Shown here: piece after piece, positions 46,868-56,970 of the stretch
How positions within the stretch are numbered: position 1 is the first letter of the stretch
Layout of the letters: each line of letters begins with the position of its first letter
From: Bostrychus sinensis
Lineage: Eukaryota; Chordata; Actinopteri; Gobiiformes; Eleotridae
DNA: 64,000 nt
Direction of reading: 5' to 3'
Assembly: GCA_020698575.1 (NCBI GenBank)
Contig: CM036245.1
Coordinates: 7,107,173-7,171,172, forward strand
Position numbers and translations under genes: made by a program
Notes under the pieces: generated by a model
Seen by the model: only the letters and a program-made list of their open reading frames with translations
Told to the model about the DNA's origin: nothing
Databases searched by the model: none

Positions 46868-48003
46868 ACCTGGACTATACCAGGTCTAAACCAGGACTAT
46901 ACCAGGTCTAAACCAGGACTATACCAGGTCTAAACCGGGCTATACCAGGTCTAAACCAGGACTATACCAGGTCTAAACCGGGCTATACCAGGTCTAAACC
47001 AGGACTATACCAGGGCTAAACCGGGCTATACCAGGTCTAAACCGGGCTATACCAGGTCTAAACCAGGACTATACCAGATCTAAACCAGGACTATACCAGA
47101 TCTAAACCAGGACTATACCAGGTCTAAACCGGGCTATACCAGGTCTAAACCGGGCTATACCAGGTCTAAACCAGGACTATACCAGATCTAAACCAGGACT
47201 ATACCAGGTCTAAACTGGGCTATACCAGGTCTAAACCGGGCTATACCAGGTCTAAACCAGGACTATACCAGGTCTAAACCAGGACTATACCAGGTCTAAA
47301 CCGGGACTATACCAGGTCTAAACCGGGACTATACCAGGTCTAAACCGGGACTATACCAGGTCTAAACCGGGCTATACCAGGTCTAAACCAGGACTATACC
47401 AGGTCTAAACCAGGACTATACCAGGTCTAAACCAGGACTATACCAGGTCTAAACTGGGCTATACCAGGTCTAAACCGGGCTATACCAGGTCTAAACCAGG
47501 ACTATACCAGGTCTAAACCAGGACTATACCAGGTCTAAACCGGGACTATACCAGGTCTAAACCGGGACTATACCAGGTCTAAACCGGGACTATACCAGGT
47601 CTAAACCGGGCTATACCAGGTCTAAACCAGGACTATACCAGGTCTAAACCAGGACTATACCAGGTCTAAACCAGGACTATACCAGGTCTAAACCAGGACT
47701 ATACCAGGTCTAAACCGGGCTATACCAGGTCTAAACCGGGACTATACCAGGTCTAAACCAGGACTATACCAGGTCTAAACCGGGCTATACCAGGTCTAAA
47801 CCGGGCTATACCAGGTCTAAACCAGGACTATACCAGGTCTAAACCGGGCTATACCAGGTCTAAACCAGGACTATACCAGGTCTAAACCAGGACTATACCA
47901 GGTCTAAACCGGGCTATACCAGGTCTAAACCGGGCTATACCAGGTCTAAACCAGGACTATACCAGGTCTAAACCAGGACTATACCAGGTCTAAACCAGGG
48001 TAT
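46868..48003 (+). repeat. locus F: 21/22-bp minisatellite, about 53 units
   Basis: Unit = CTATACCAGGT + CTAAACCAGGA (11+11) or CTAAACCGGG (10+11). Higher-order duplication: the block starting TAAACTGGGC at 47211 recurs at 47450, 239 bp apart, with the same order of variants. It starts within CTGTGTTTTAAACCTGG and ends at 48003. Confidence 0.97.
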
Positions 48004-48534
48004 AAACTCCTCTCAGTACAGTTGTTTATTTTGACACAACTGATTTTTATTTTGTTTCTTATTTATACAACCCCAGTAAAAGCTCCTGAATGTAGTAGTA
48101 GTAGTATTATTGGTAGTACTACTAGTAGTACTACTAGTACAGCCCCAGAGGTTAGCTCCCCAAGTACAAGCTCCTCAATGGGACTTTCTTTTCATCAGTA
48201 CCACTACTACAACTTCTACTACGATCAATACCACTACTACAGCTACTACTATTACTACTACCACTACTACTTCGACCTCTACTATCACTACTGCTACCAA
48301 GGGCAAAATTTACGCAAGTAACACTTTTCAGAAATAAATGTACAAAGTAAATTTTCCTCAAGTAATAATTATGTTGAGTACTTTCACTTCTACTCGAGTA
48401 ATCTTACTACACAGTACAGAGTTTGAGTACTTCTTTGTCCCACACTGGACCTTAATCTCTCTCCTCTGTCTGCTGTAATTTCTGCAATCGGCCCAGATCT
48501 GGAGCTGAGGAGCCACCGAGTCTACAGAGACTGC

Positions 48535-48537
<3 letters not shown>
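48004..48537 (+). repeat. mixed TAG/CTA triplet patches and unique DNA
   Basis: TAG/ACT triplets occur at 48090-48140 and TAC/CAC triplets at 48195-48300, in opposite senses. The remainder to 48537 is unique. Confidence 0.7.
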
Positions 48538-48575
<38 letters not shown>

Positions 48576-48608
48576 ATGCGTGTGTCTGTGCGTGTGTGTG
48601 TGTGTGTG
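48538..48608 (+). repeat. (TG)n microsatellite
   Basis: About 17 TG repeats followed by an interrupted second run. Confidence 0.95.
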
Positions 48609-48845
48609 AGGGGGGTCAGAGAGGTATGAAGGCAGGCATGCAGAGCTCACACAGCAGATTGTATGAGCTGTTGATTGGCCCGGGACGGAGCTGTGAGGAG
48701 ATAACCCTGAGGTGTGTCCAGGAGCTCCTGTGAGTCACAGACTGTCCAGGGAAGTTGAATAAGTTCAGTAAAAAGATCCTTGCACACTGTCGAACTTGTA
48801 CATTTGAGCTATAACAAGAACCATCATCAAGCAATGGTGGAATAA
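48609..48845. other. unique non-coding DNA
   Basis: Nothing supportable. Confidence 0.4.
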
Positions 48846-49100
48846 TAATAAGAAGAAGAAGAAGAACAAGAAGAAGAAGGGAAGGAAGGGAAGGGAATGG
48901 TATTTGTATAGCGCTTTAACTATGACACAAGTCACCCAAAGTGCTTTACACACAGAGGGAAGGGGTATTTCATTCACTCCATACTCGGTGGTGGTAAGCT
49001 ACGTTTTGTAGCCACAGTTTCCTCTGGGGTAGACTGACAGAAGCGCGGCTGCACACATCTGCGCCAACGGACCTCTGACCACCACCAACCACTCACTCAC
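48846..49100 (-). mobile_element. 5'-truncated SINE3/DeuSINE copy with (TTC)n tail
   Basis: The minus strand carries the same core and tail as 38282-38493 (GGTCCGTTGGCGCAGATGTG, GGAAACTGTGGCTACAAAAC, AGCGCTATACAAATACC), nearly identical, without the 5S head. On the plus strand it is preceded by AAG repeats, its 3' tail. The close match to the nested copy suggests one young subfamily. Confidence 0.85.
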
Positions 49101-49160
49101 ATTCACACAAGAAGAAGAAGAAGAACAAGAACAAGAACAAGAACAAGAACAAGAACAAGA
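49101..49160 (+). repeat. (AAG)n/(AACAAG)n repeat
   Basis: AAGAAGAAGAAG then six AAGAAC units. It is the 3' tail side of the SINE that follows on the minus strand. Confidence 0.9.
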
Positions 49161-49432
49161 ACGCATTAGTCTTATACACCACTCGTCACTCAAAGTTGCT
49201 TTACAGTTTGGTGCATTATTCCTTCTCTCCTCAGTCACACTCACAGCTGCCCTGGGACAGATTGATGGAAGTGTGGCTGCCATTTTGCGCTCACCTCCTC
49301 TCCAACCATCACCAAACACAGTCACACTGACACATTCATACATATAATGCCAGCAGCGGGGCTCGAACCGCCAACCTTCAGGTTAGTGGGATAGTAGCGT
49401 CTCTACCGACAGAGCTCAGCAGCCATGGTTTT
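49161..49432 (-). mobile_element. tRNA-headed DeuSINE-type SINE
   Basis: On the minus strand the head is tRNA-like (GAGCTCTGTCGGTAGAGACG, GGCGGTTCGAGCCCCGC B-box region). It is followed by a core with GGAGAGGAGGTGAGCGC, AAATGGCAGCCACACTTCC and CTGTCCCAGGGCAGCTGTGA, and a tail GTAAAGCAACTTTGAGTG ending at the AAGAAC repeat. Core and layout are those of DeuSINEs; the subfamily is not named. Confidence 0.75.
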
Positions 49433-49449
49433 GTGCTTTCTTGTTCCAT

Positions 49450-49595
49450 TATTTTTATTCATTCATTCATCATCTTGTGCTTAGTCCTATTCGGGTCATG
49501 TGCACTGGAGCCTATCCCAGTAACATTGGATCGTAGGTGGGGTGACACTTAGAGACCCACACTGACAGACAACCATTCACTCTCACTTTCATTCA
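49450..49595 (+). mobile_element. teleost dispersed repeat (ATTC)n / CCTATCCCAG family
   Basis: ATTCATTCATTCATCATCTT, GTGCACTGGAGCCTATCCCA and GACAACCATTCACTCTCACT are in the order seen at 24410, 58059 and 63480. Truncated. Confidence 0.7.
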
Positions 49596-50289
49596 AAAGT
49601 ATTCCCACTGCTTTCTTTTGACGCTATGATAAAACTGCTGATTGTTAATGAAATACTGTTAATAAAATCTTTTTTTGGACATTAAGCAGTCTTTCTTTAG
49701 TACAGTATATTTATTTTTACATTTTATGAAAACATAGCCAACAAATGAGATCACGTGTTGTCCAGCTGGTTTTTAGACTATGGGGGGAAAATTAGAATAA
49801 AGTGGGCCGCCATAGTCTTCTCTATTAATGAGAAACAGATTCACTGGGGGCACAGAGGGGTCGTCAGCCTCTCCCCGTTCAAAATGGCTTCCTAGAGGCT
49901 GCCTGGTGAAGGGTTAGTGCTGAAATGTTGCCTGTGGGCTTCTAATAAAGTCTCACATTTGTAAATTAGACATTTTATTTGGATGATACCGACGCAGACA
50001 GTACCAAGAAACCATCCTCTGATAGTTCTCTCATTATTCTGTTCTTGTAGTCCTGGTTCGGGAGATCTTGCGGCTTGTTCTTGACAGGTTTTTCTTGTGG
50101 GAGGAGCAAGAATTGTTGGGTCAGAAATTTGAGGTGGTTAATGAGCAATGACAACAGTGGGCGGGGCCAGTGAGTTATGCGCAGAACTAACTTTTTTTGT
50201 TTTAGCCTCTTCAAGAACAAGAAAAAAGTTCTTGTGGAGTCGGTAACAGCCTTTTAAATGTCTATAAATGTGCTCAAATCGCTAAAAAT
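49596..50289. other. unique non-coding DNA
   Basis: An 81-codon minus-strand frame (49975-50220) has no recognised domain. No gene. Confidence 0.4.
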
Positions 50290-50295
50290 ATCTAT

Positions 50296-50794
50296 AGTAC
50301 TGCCGACTGGTGTTGTAGTCAAGACCGCACTAATCGAGACCAAGACCAGTCCGAGTCCAGAGTGAACCGAGACCAAGACAAGGCCGAGGCTTTCAGGATT
50401 CGAGACTGAGACATTTTAGGACTGAGAAAAAGTTGAAACCGCGACCAAACCCTGTGAACTAGCACCAAAATAAAAGAGGAAAAGAAAGTGGTTCAAATAC
50501 ATTAATGATGATTTTAATGATCTAATCCAACAGACTCCACAAACAAACTGAGAAAAGAACATTTTCCTGGTTCTTCTTAGGCTGAAAGCTAATTACTGCT
50601 AGATTATGAAGATTTTGTATAATGTTTGGTAAATAAAATTGTGAGACCGCCACATCCGAGACTGAGACAAGACTGAGTAAAGCTGGATTCGAGACTAAGA
50701 CCAGGACTAAGTATAACTGCAGCCGAGACTGAGACAAGACCAAGACCATAAAGGAAATTGTCTCAGGTGCTACAACACTACTACCCATCTCTGA
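50296..50794 (+). mobile_element. hAT-type GAGACC element, longest copy (~500 bp)
   Basis: Ends TGGTGTTGTAGTCAAGACC and GTGCTACAACACTACTACCC are inverted repeats (TGTTGTAG core). The interior carries GAGACCAAGAC-type words, AATGATCTAATCCAACAGAC and TGGTTCTTCTTAGGC. It is the same family as 10167-10597, in opposite orientation. The 8-bp duplication is not clean (CTGCCGAC against CTACCCAT). No transposase frame. Confidence 0.8.
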
Positions 50795-51103
50795 TAAAAA
50801 CTTCTCTGGACATTTGTGACTTTAGAAACTCACAAAAGTCTATCTTCTCAGGCTCAAGGTTAGCCATTAGCTTGAGGTTTGCCAAAGCTTGCCATTACCA
50901 ACTTTAAGGCCCATGGAATCTTAAAATTAGTCCTATAATAAAGGTTTTTAAAGGTTAGGACCTGACATTTAACTATCGCCTCGAACACAAACTAAGACCG
51001 ATGTAGATACTGTCTTTATTACCGTTGCTATTACTTCATTATCTGTTTAAAAAGTCTTCTGGCCTCTGTCCTGAACACTTGTACCCCTGTTACTGTCCTG
51101 CAG
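50795..51103 (+). other. intron 3' part with splice acceptor
   Basis: Unique sequence leading into ACCCCTGTTACTGTCCTGCAG (ending 51103), a pyrimidine-rich tract and CAG acceptor. Confidence 0.55.
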
Positions 51104-51280
51104 GAGCGTACGACGGTCGTGGGGTGACCCTGCTGGAGGTGTGTGGGAGCTGGCCCGAGAGCTTCGGCGTCCCGCGGCACAACATCGGTTCGGCCGACAC
51201 CAGCGACGAGGGGCTGAGGGAGAGGCTGGCCGACGCCATGTCCGAGTCTCCGTCCCGGGACATCGTGGGCTCCGCTACAG
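51104..51280 (+). CDS. internal coding exon, gene not recognised
   Basis: A 177-bp exon bounded by CTGTCCTGCAG at the left and CTACAG then GTCAGAG at the right. Two bases complete a split codon, 58 full codons follow, then one base starts the next codon. It is therefore phase 1 at both ends and could be skipped without a frameshift. It encodes AYDGRGVTLLEVCGSWPESF and continues with DEGLRERLADAM and SPSRDIVGSAT. The third positions are strongly G/C (GGGGCTGAGGGAGAGGCTGG), unlike the AT-rich surroundings. The peptide is hydrophilic and Ser/Asp/Arg-rich, with no membrane segment, and looks like part of a soluble protein. I do not recognise the family. The open frame runs on both sides into intron, so the frame ends are not the gene ends. 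Confidence 0.8.
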
Positions 51281-51703
51281 GTCAGAGAATAAATAACACC
51301 TACAGGAGAGGCGCATGTGAAGAGGACAGAGAAGTGTTGTCTTTTATTATGGATGGATTGTGAACTCGAGACAAACAAGGGAAGAAATACGTTGATTTTA
51401 CAAGTTATTTATGAAGTATTTACAAAGTATTTACAAGGAAATATGATACACAGGTTTGGGGGACACTTTTGAGTGACATAGTTCATAATTTGTTCACATT
51501 GGACAAACCGTAGCTGTGCAAAGGAACTGATTCTCTTCTTCATATTATCATTAAAGCTGACTTTTGCACAAGTTAGCAGTCTGCTGATGATGTGGACATT
51601 TAAATTTGTGGCAAACTTTTGAACGGTGGACAAAGTACTCAAAAGTCGTACTCACATAAAAGTACTGTTACTTCAAAAATAAATCTCCTGCCTTCTTCCA
51701 TCT
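51281..51703 (+). other. intron after the exon
   Basis: Starts with the donor GTCAGAG. Unique AT-rich sequence, no repeat recognised. Confidence 0.5.
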
Positions 51704-51774
51704 TCTTCTTTGAGTTTCGAACCCAGAACTTTCTGATTGCAAGTCAGATGCACGACCCACTACACCACAGAAGA
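51704..51774 (-). tRNA. tRNA-Ala(UGC)-like sequence, probably pseudogene or SINE head
   Basis: On the minus strand 71 nt fold into a tRNA outline. The acceptor stem is TCTTCT/AGAAGA. The anticodon stem TCTGA/TCAGA is perfect, with loop CTTGCAA (anticodon TGC). The variable loop is 5 nt, and the T arm GTTCTGGGTTCGAAACTC has 4 of 5 pairs. The D stem relies on G-T pairs and the A box (TGGTGTAGTGGG) is only partial. The acceptor lies in TTC/GAA-repeat sequence, so a decayed tRNA or SINE head is as likely as an active gene. Confidence 0.4.
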
Positions 51775-51849
51775 CAAAAAGTACTTTAAACTTTTCAGAA
51801 TATTTAAGGTTTACCTGCTCCATCAGCAGACATACAGTACATAACTTAA

Positions 51850-52576
51850 AGGTCCCATATTTTGCTTTTTCAGGCTTTTAGAAACAGTTTTGGACACCTT
51901 TGCATTAGGATTTCACATTTTATAACTTTAAATAATATATATGTATGGAAATGTTCTTCTGAGGAGCTCTTACATTGACTTTGCAGAGAACGCTTGGATT
52001 AGGAGCATGTCACCCCCTGCTGGCAACGGTGGGGACTGAACAGAGCATAAAATGTCTCTTTAGCACAGCTGTTGGCAACATAACGCTAACAGATAGATAA
52101 ATGAGCTGACTGTGTTGTAGTGACGGCGGTTTAAGCTCTGAAATGATCAGAACGAGTCTGGTCTGGAGCACTTACTGGTTTCATGTGGCTACGTAGAGCT
52201 GTGAGACCGTGAGTGTGAGTTCTTGCAAAAAGAGACGGCCTCAGCCTCAAATATATGTGAATGAAACAAAATACTACTCCAGGTCTACAAAAAAGAAAGG
52301 ATCCAAAGTGCTCAGGAAGCTTTTATCAATTAGTTATTCTGTACTGAAGGTAAAGAACTGTAAAACTGTAACTTGCAAAAAATAAAGAAAAAAAACAAGG
52401 CACTCTTCATACACCTGAAGTTTAAAAAGCCTTTATTTCATGTGGCTTTTTTTTTTAATCATATTGTGCTGGGTTTGACTTAGACCCACATGTAGCGGCC
52501 AACAAACAGCCAAGTCTGTTTTTGAGGCGGGAACATTATAACAATGGTTAAAGTGATTTCAGCAGAATAGGGGACC
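51850..52576 (+). mobile_element. TTAA-type MITE (AGGTCCC family), copy 3
   Basis: TTAA (51846-51849) is followed by AGGTCCCATATTTTGC; the right end is ATAGGGGACCA with the TTAA eroded to TTGC. It shares CCCCCTGCTGGCAACGGTGG and GTGAATGAAACAAAA with copy 1. About 250 bp at 52283-52535, absent from copy 1 and holding GGCACTCTTCATACACCTGA, look like a later insertion. Its GCTCTTACATTGAC region is the empty site for the hAT element in copy 2. Confidence 0.85.
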
Positions 52577-53124
52577 ATTGCTCCTCTCTGCTACTCCAAA
52601 CTGTTTTCCTTGGAACGCGCAATCACCACTGACAAAGCTGTAGACGTTTTTCTGAGCATTAATCAGAGAGATTAGCAGCCATTACACCACACACAGATCA
52701 CATGACACCGAGAGGATAGAAATAGAAATGTTATTAATAGATGTCACATGGGGGCGATTGTAAACAGATAAGATTTATTTACTCTTTGGTCGTCTCGTGG
52801 AAGTGTTACACAACAAGGGCTGCAAATGTCTGACGTGCTGTAAATCAGTGTTATCACCAGTTTATTGATCCAGACTTTTTGGGAACTCTGTATTGAACCA
52901 AATACAAGGAACAGTGATATTTCCTGGATTAATATCAGTAAGAGTTTGACATTTGGAAATACAAGCGTTAGCAAATCATGTATTTTTGTGATGAGGTATA
53001 TGAGATAAGTCTTCTGATCTGTTTGGCAAGCGGTGGTTGAGGCAATAAAGAGGCCAAGGACCACTTGATAAACTGTAATTTTGTTTCTCAATTGATGGGT
53101 AGGGACCAAGAAGTGGAGAGATTG
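52577..53124. other. unique non-coding DNA
   Basis: The 142-codon minus-strand frame (52744-53172) shows no domain or splice logic and is not called. Confidence 0.4.
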
Positions 53125-53292
53125 GACACAGGAGTCTTTGTACAACTGGCTTCTGCTGCTGTCTCTGTTCACAAATAAGTACAGAGCTGCTCATAATACG
53201 CCGTATCCTGGTGTTTTATGGCAAAACCGGCAAGAAACCGCCATGTTTGTTTGGGTTACAGGTTCTTAGTTTCTCTTCTCTGATTGGTTGGT
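53125..53292 (+). repeat. dispersed repeat shared with 16826-17060
   Basis: AGTCTTTGTACAACTGGCTT, TTCACAAATAAGTACAGAGC and TCTCTGATTGGTTGG match in order. The two borders differ, consistent with independent truncated copies. GGGCTGAAACGATGCAC follows, the start of another common teleost repeat. Confidence 0.65.
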
Positions 53293-54924
53293 TATTAGGG
53301 CTGAAACGATGCACTGAAGTCACGATTCGATTCACAATTTTATGTTCACAATAAAACAAACACTGCAGAAGTAAGCAATGCATAGAGAAGCAGCCTATCA
53401 TAAATCCATGCCTCAGTAATTTATAATGGGCCTAATATAAGTCAAGTCTTATAAAAATATCAGTGAGGAAAGACACATCCTCAGTAAAGACTCTGATCTC
53501 CATGGAAACGCTCCGGGGGAGGGACCACTGAAACATAAACTTTAGCTGTTGTTAGCCACTTAGCTTTTCTTTAGCTCGCTGCTAACAACAAGCTACTTTC
53601 TGAACGATGGTAAAGGGAGCAAACAGGTGCAGCCTAAATAAAACCTTCAGATGTGTCTCTAAAAATCTAAAATAATAAATAAGTACGAAACTGGTAATTA
53701 AACTGATTTTGTAATGAACTGTAAAGGATTTAATTATTTTGCTAATTGTGTCTAGAGTTGATTTTGTAAATTCAGACTAAAACAACTCAAGAATGAAGGT
53801 ACCACAATCCTTATGTTAAAATGGCCAGAGAATATAAGATTACTCTTTTTTTTCGGCTCCTTTTCATTCATTTTTCATTTTGCTGACATGTAAAAACCTG
53901 ATGAATTTGGTAAAAAACCCACAACATGCAACGGCGCAACAGATTTTACAGCACACGTCCCATAAATCTTGTAGTAAAATAATTTGGAAAACAAATTTGG
54001 TTCACAGTAAAATGGTCAGCGCTGCAGGCCACTGAGATAATAATAATAGATTAACTGCATGTTGAGCACTTCATTCCTCTGTTTGTGATATGGCTCAATG
54101 TCCAATATGCAATTAACGTTTATCAGAATAACAGCACAGAGCGGCCCGTGTTGTCATCCTCAGAGCCGCCCCCGTCCTAACAGCCCCAGGACATTAGTTC
54201 CCGTGCAGAAGTGCTGTAGTATTAGATTAGCGCAGCTCCCTCTGAAGCCTCTCTCTGGTCTATGAACCAATGACAGGTCCTGGTCCCGGTCCCGGTCCCG
54301 GCGCGGCCCTAAAAGTGTGCGGCCCGGCTCTATTTTGATGTAATGTGATCAGTAATGAATTTTGCGTTGCATTAAAAGCGGTTGCTGAGGGGGTTTGGAA
54401 CGAGAAGACCAACGTCCGGGAGTCTACAACATGTAATCTAATGAAGGCAAGGCCAAGTGGGGAGGGGGCGGGGCTAAAGACACACACAGAGAGGCTCCAA
54501 ATGAAGTTACTGTATACGGGACGGGACCGGACAGCACTAGGGGGGTGATAGTCGATGCTAAGTCCATTAGGGCCTTCCTTGTGACCCCCTGTCCCTGTGG
54601 CACAGACACACAGACATGTTTAAATCAAAGAGACTCTTGTTCGCTTAAAGACAGGAGGAGAGGAGGGCGGGGGGGGCGAGGGGGGGCACTGCCGCTTCCT
54701 AAACGAGTTAAACATTTGGACGGTCAGGGCTGCAAATGCACAAACACATGAAGAAGAGCGGGAGTGAGGAGAGGCGAGTGCAGAGATGTCAGAAACAGGA
54801 CAGTGTTTTAGGATCTGTCCACACATGCACTGAGGTTTTTCTAAACATATTTTTGTTTCATTTGTGTTCAGATTTTCAGAAGGGCTTTTTAGTGAATTAC
54901 GTTACTTCATCTTTCTTCACACAA
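53293..54924. other. unique non-coding DNA
   Basis: 54130-54560 is GC-richer with a CCCGGTCCCGGTCCCGG run (54283-54300) and a CACTTGG-rich part, without a supported exon. 54655-54690 is G-rich. Confidence 0.4.
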
Positions 54925-54992
54925 TATTCATTCATTCATCTTCTTCCACTTTTTCCCATTAGGAGTCGTGGATACTGCAGCCTATCCCAGTA
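54925..54992 (+). mobile_element. teleost dispersed repeat fragment, cut by a MITE
   Basis: ATTCATTCATCTTCTTCCAC, then GATACTGCAGCCTATCCCAG, as at 49450. It ends exactly at the TA target of the next element. Confidence 0.65.
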
Positions 54993-55516
54993 CCATATTT
55001 TCTGGACTATAAGTCGCACTTTTTTCCATAGTCTGGCTCGGGGTGTGACGTATACTCAGGTGTGACTTATATATTAAAATATTTCAGGTGTTGGTTAGGG
55101 GGCGCTCTAGGCTTGTGTACCAGCATCTGCTGCACCTGTACCACTGACAATTTAAAATGTAAACATTACCACTAACAACTTAGGCTATAAAGACAACTGA
55201 GAAAGAGCGGAATAATTGGAAATGGAACTGATGCTGAGTCTGACGACAGCCACGCAGAGGAGGAAGCGGCGCTTCGTCTACCTCCGGAGTTGGCGGAGTT
55301 GTTCAGAAGCGACACCGAGGATGAAGAATTTATCTTCTTTTCTATTATTACTATAACTTGCCTTTCAAGATGAAATGTCTGTTCTTGGTGTCGGATTTTG
55401 TAAAATAAATTTCCCACAAAAAAATGAGACTTATAGTCCAGTGCGACTTATTTACGTTTTTTTCTTCTTCATTATGTATTTTTTGGCTAGTGCGACTTAT
55501 AGTCTGGAAAATATGG
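54993..55516. mobile_element. Tc2/Kanga-like MITE with TA duplication
   Basis: CCATATTTTCTGGACTATAA at the left and TTATAGTCTGGAAAATATGG at the right are inverted repeats with one change. TA lies on both sides (54991-54992 and 55517-55518). GTCGCACTTTTTTCC and GTGCGACTTAT repeat inside the ends. Length 524 bp. It is related to the 14014 element by end sequence (ACTATAAG(T/G)CGCAC), but is a different subfamily. Confidence 0.9.
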
Positions 55517-55527
55517 TAACTTTGGGC

Positions 55528-55610
55528 CTGCAGTGTGAACGTAGCCTAACTGGCCACTGTGCAGGAGTAAACCCTCCACAGTGGCCAGTTGGGCTACGTT
55601 CACACTGCAG
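55528..55610. repeat. near-perfect hairpin, 34-bp arms, 15-bp loop
   Basis: The arm 55528-55561 is the reverse complement of 55577-55610 with a single difference that would still pair as G-U in RNA. Each arm contains CTGCAGTGTGAACGTAGCC or its complement. It probably arises from the inverted ends of a DNA transposon meeting, because AGGTCTTAGTCAGTCAGATT downstream is the typical interior of such an element. Confidence 0.88.
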
Positions 55611-56040
55611 GTCTTAGTCAGTCAGATTTTTTTGGCGTGGCTGTTCACATTACATTTTAAATGTGACCTTCATCAGTCTCTTGTGTGAACCGTCTACAGC
55701 CCTGAAGTGACCCGCATGTGCAAACAAAAACATGATGGAGAATGGAGTGGTGGGACTGTGACGGCTTCACTGACACAGAATTTAACCATAAATTCAGGAT
55801 ATTAACGAAAAACATTTGAATACATTTGTCAGCGACACTCCTCAATCCTAATTTCCTAATATTTCTCATTTTATTTCTCTTCTCATTTCTTTTCAGTATA
55901 GTTACCATATGACCCTCAATTTTAGCTTCAACAGGACTGTCACCTTAAATACAAATTAGGTTTAAAAAGTCAGATGAAATGTGACTTGGCCGTTCAGGCT
56001 GCAGTCACGTTGTAAAAAATCAGACACGTATCTGACTCAG
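55577..56040. mobile_element. DNA transposon fragment (GTTCACACTGCAGGTC family)
   Basis: GGGCTACGTTCACACTGCAG, CAGATTTTTTTGGCGTGGC, TTCACATTACATTTTAAATG and AAGTGACCCGCATG are characteristic of a common teleost MITE. AAAAAATCAGACACGTATCT near 56005-56040 resembles its other end, but borders are unclear. Confidence 0.6.
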
Positions 56041-56919
56041 GACCACATATAAGACAAAGACCTCTCTCCCCTTTCACAGCGCTGGTCTCTACGCATCTGC
56101 TGTGTCCCGCACCCTCTTAAAAAAATGCTCTTAACTAAAAAACACAGCTTATAAGGCAGTTCTCTCAGGAAATAATGAATCTGAATCAGTTTTGTTCATT
56201 ACCCTGAGTGTTGGTCAGAATTGTTTTGAACATAACGCATTTAAAACTATATTAGCATTGAAAACCTTTTAACACTGTTCTAATTATTAACATAAACATA
56301 ACATAAACCCATCATCTTAGCATATTAATATCGTTTATACACATTGCTACAAGTTCTGTCAAACAAAAAGTGTACAAATGTGCTCCTGTAGTTTTTATTG
56401 GACCAGCTCTTTCACGCACGACCCATACAAATGATTCCTGCCCATATGTTAAACACTAAAGTTTGACAAAGTTGTTGCATGAAATTCATTTTGTACAGTT
56501 GCCAAAGTGCCCTGTTAATATACGTCCAAGTATGTGCTCCCAAATTGAGACGTACAGTCCTGCTCAGACAGACAGCAGCAGGTGGGGGCCGGAGTCTTTT
56601 TGCTCAGAACCGTTGCTCCATAGCTCATGTAATGTACAAAACTAATCCAGTGGTGGTAATTTTGACATTTCATGGTAATGTGGAAGAACGGTGCAAACTT
56701 AAATATCCATAGCCACGGAGGAATTGACTTAAACTATGACAGAAAATGGGTTGAGAAATGCAGAAGTGTGGTATTGACTTTTTAACGGCCCTTAGAGTGA
56801 ATTTGGACGGCCCAAGGAGTCAATCGGAGCCAGACTTCTTGGAGCCAGCCCTCACATCACCAACTGACCCTTTGGTCCAGTATCTGCACTGTCTGAGCAT
56901 GTGGTTAACAGGTCTGCTG
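56041..56919. other. unique non-coding DNA
   Basis: No gene or repeat recognised. Confidence 0.4.
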
Positions 56920-56970
56920 TCTTTTAGTCATTCATTCATTCATTCATTTATTCATTCATTCATTCTAAAG

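Noticed and set aside
40280..48003. CRISPR-like array of repeats and spacers
   Set aside because: Units are contiguous with no unique spacers, and the genome is a vertebrate's.
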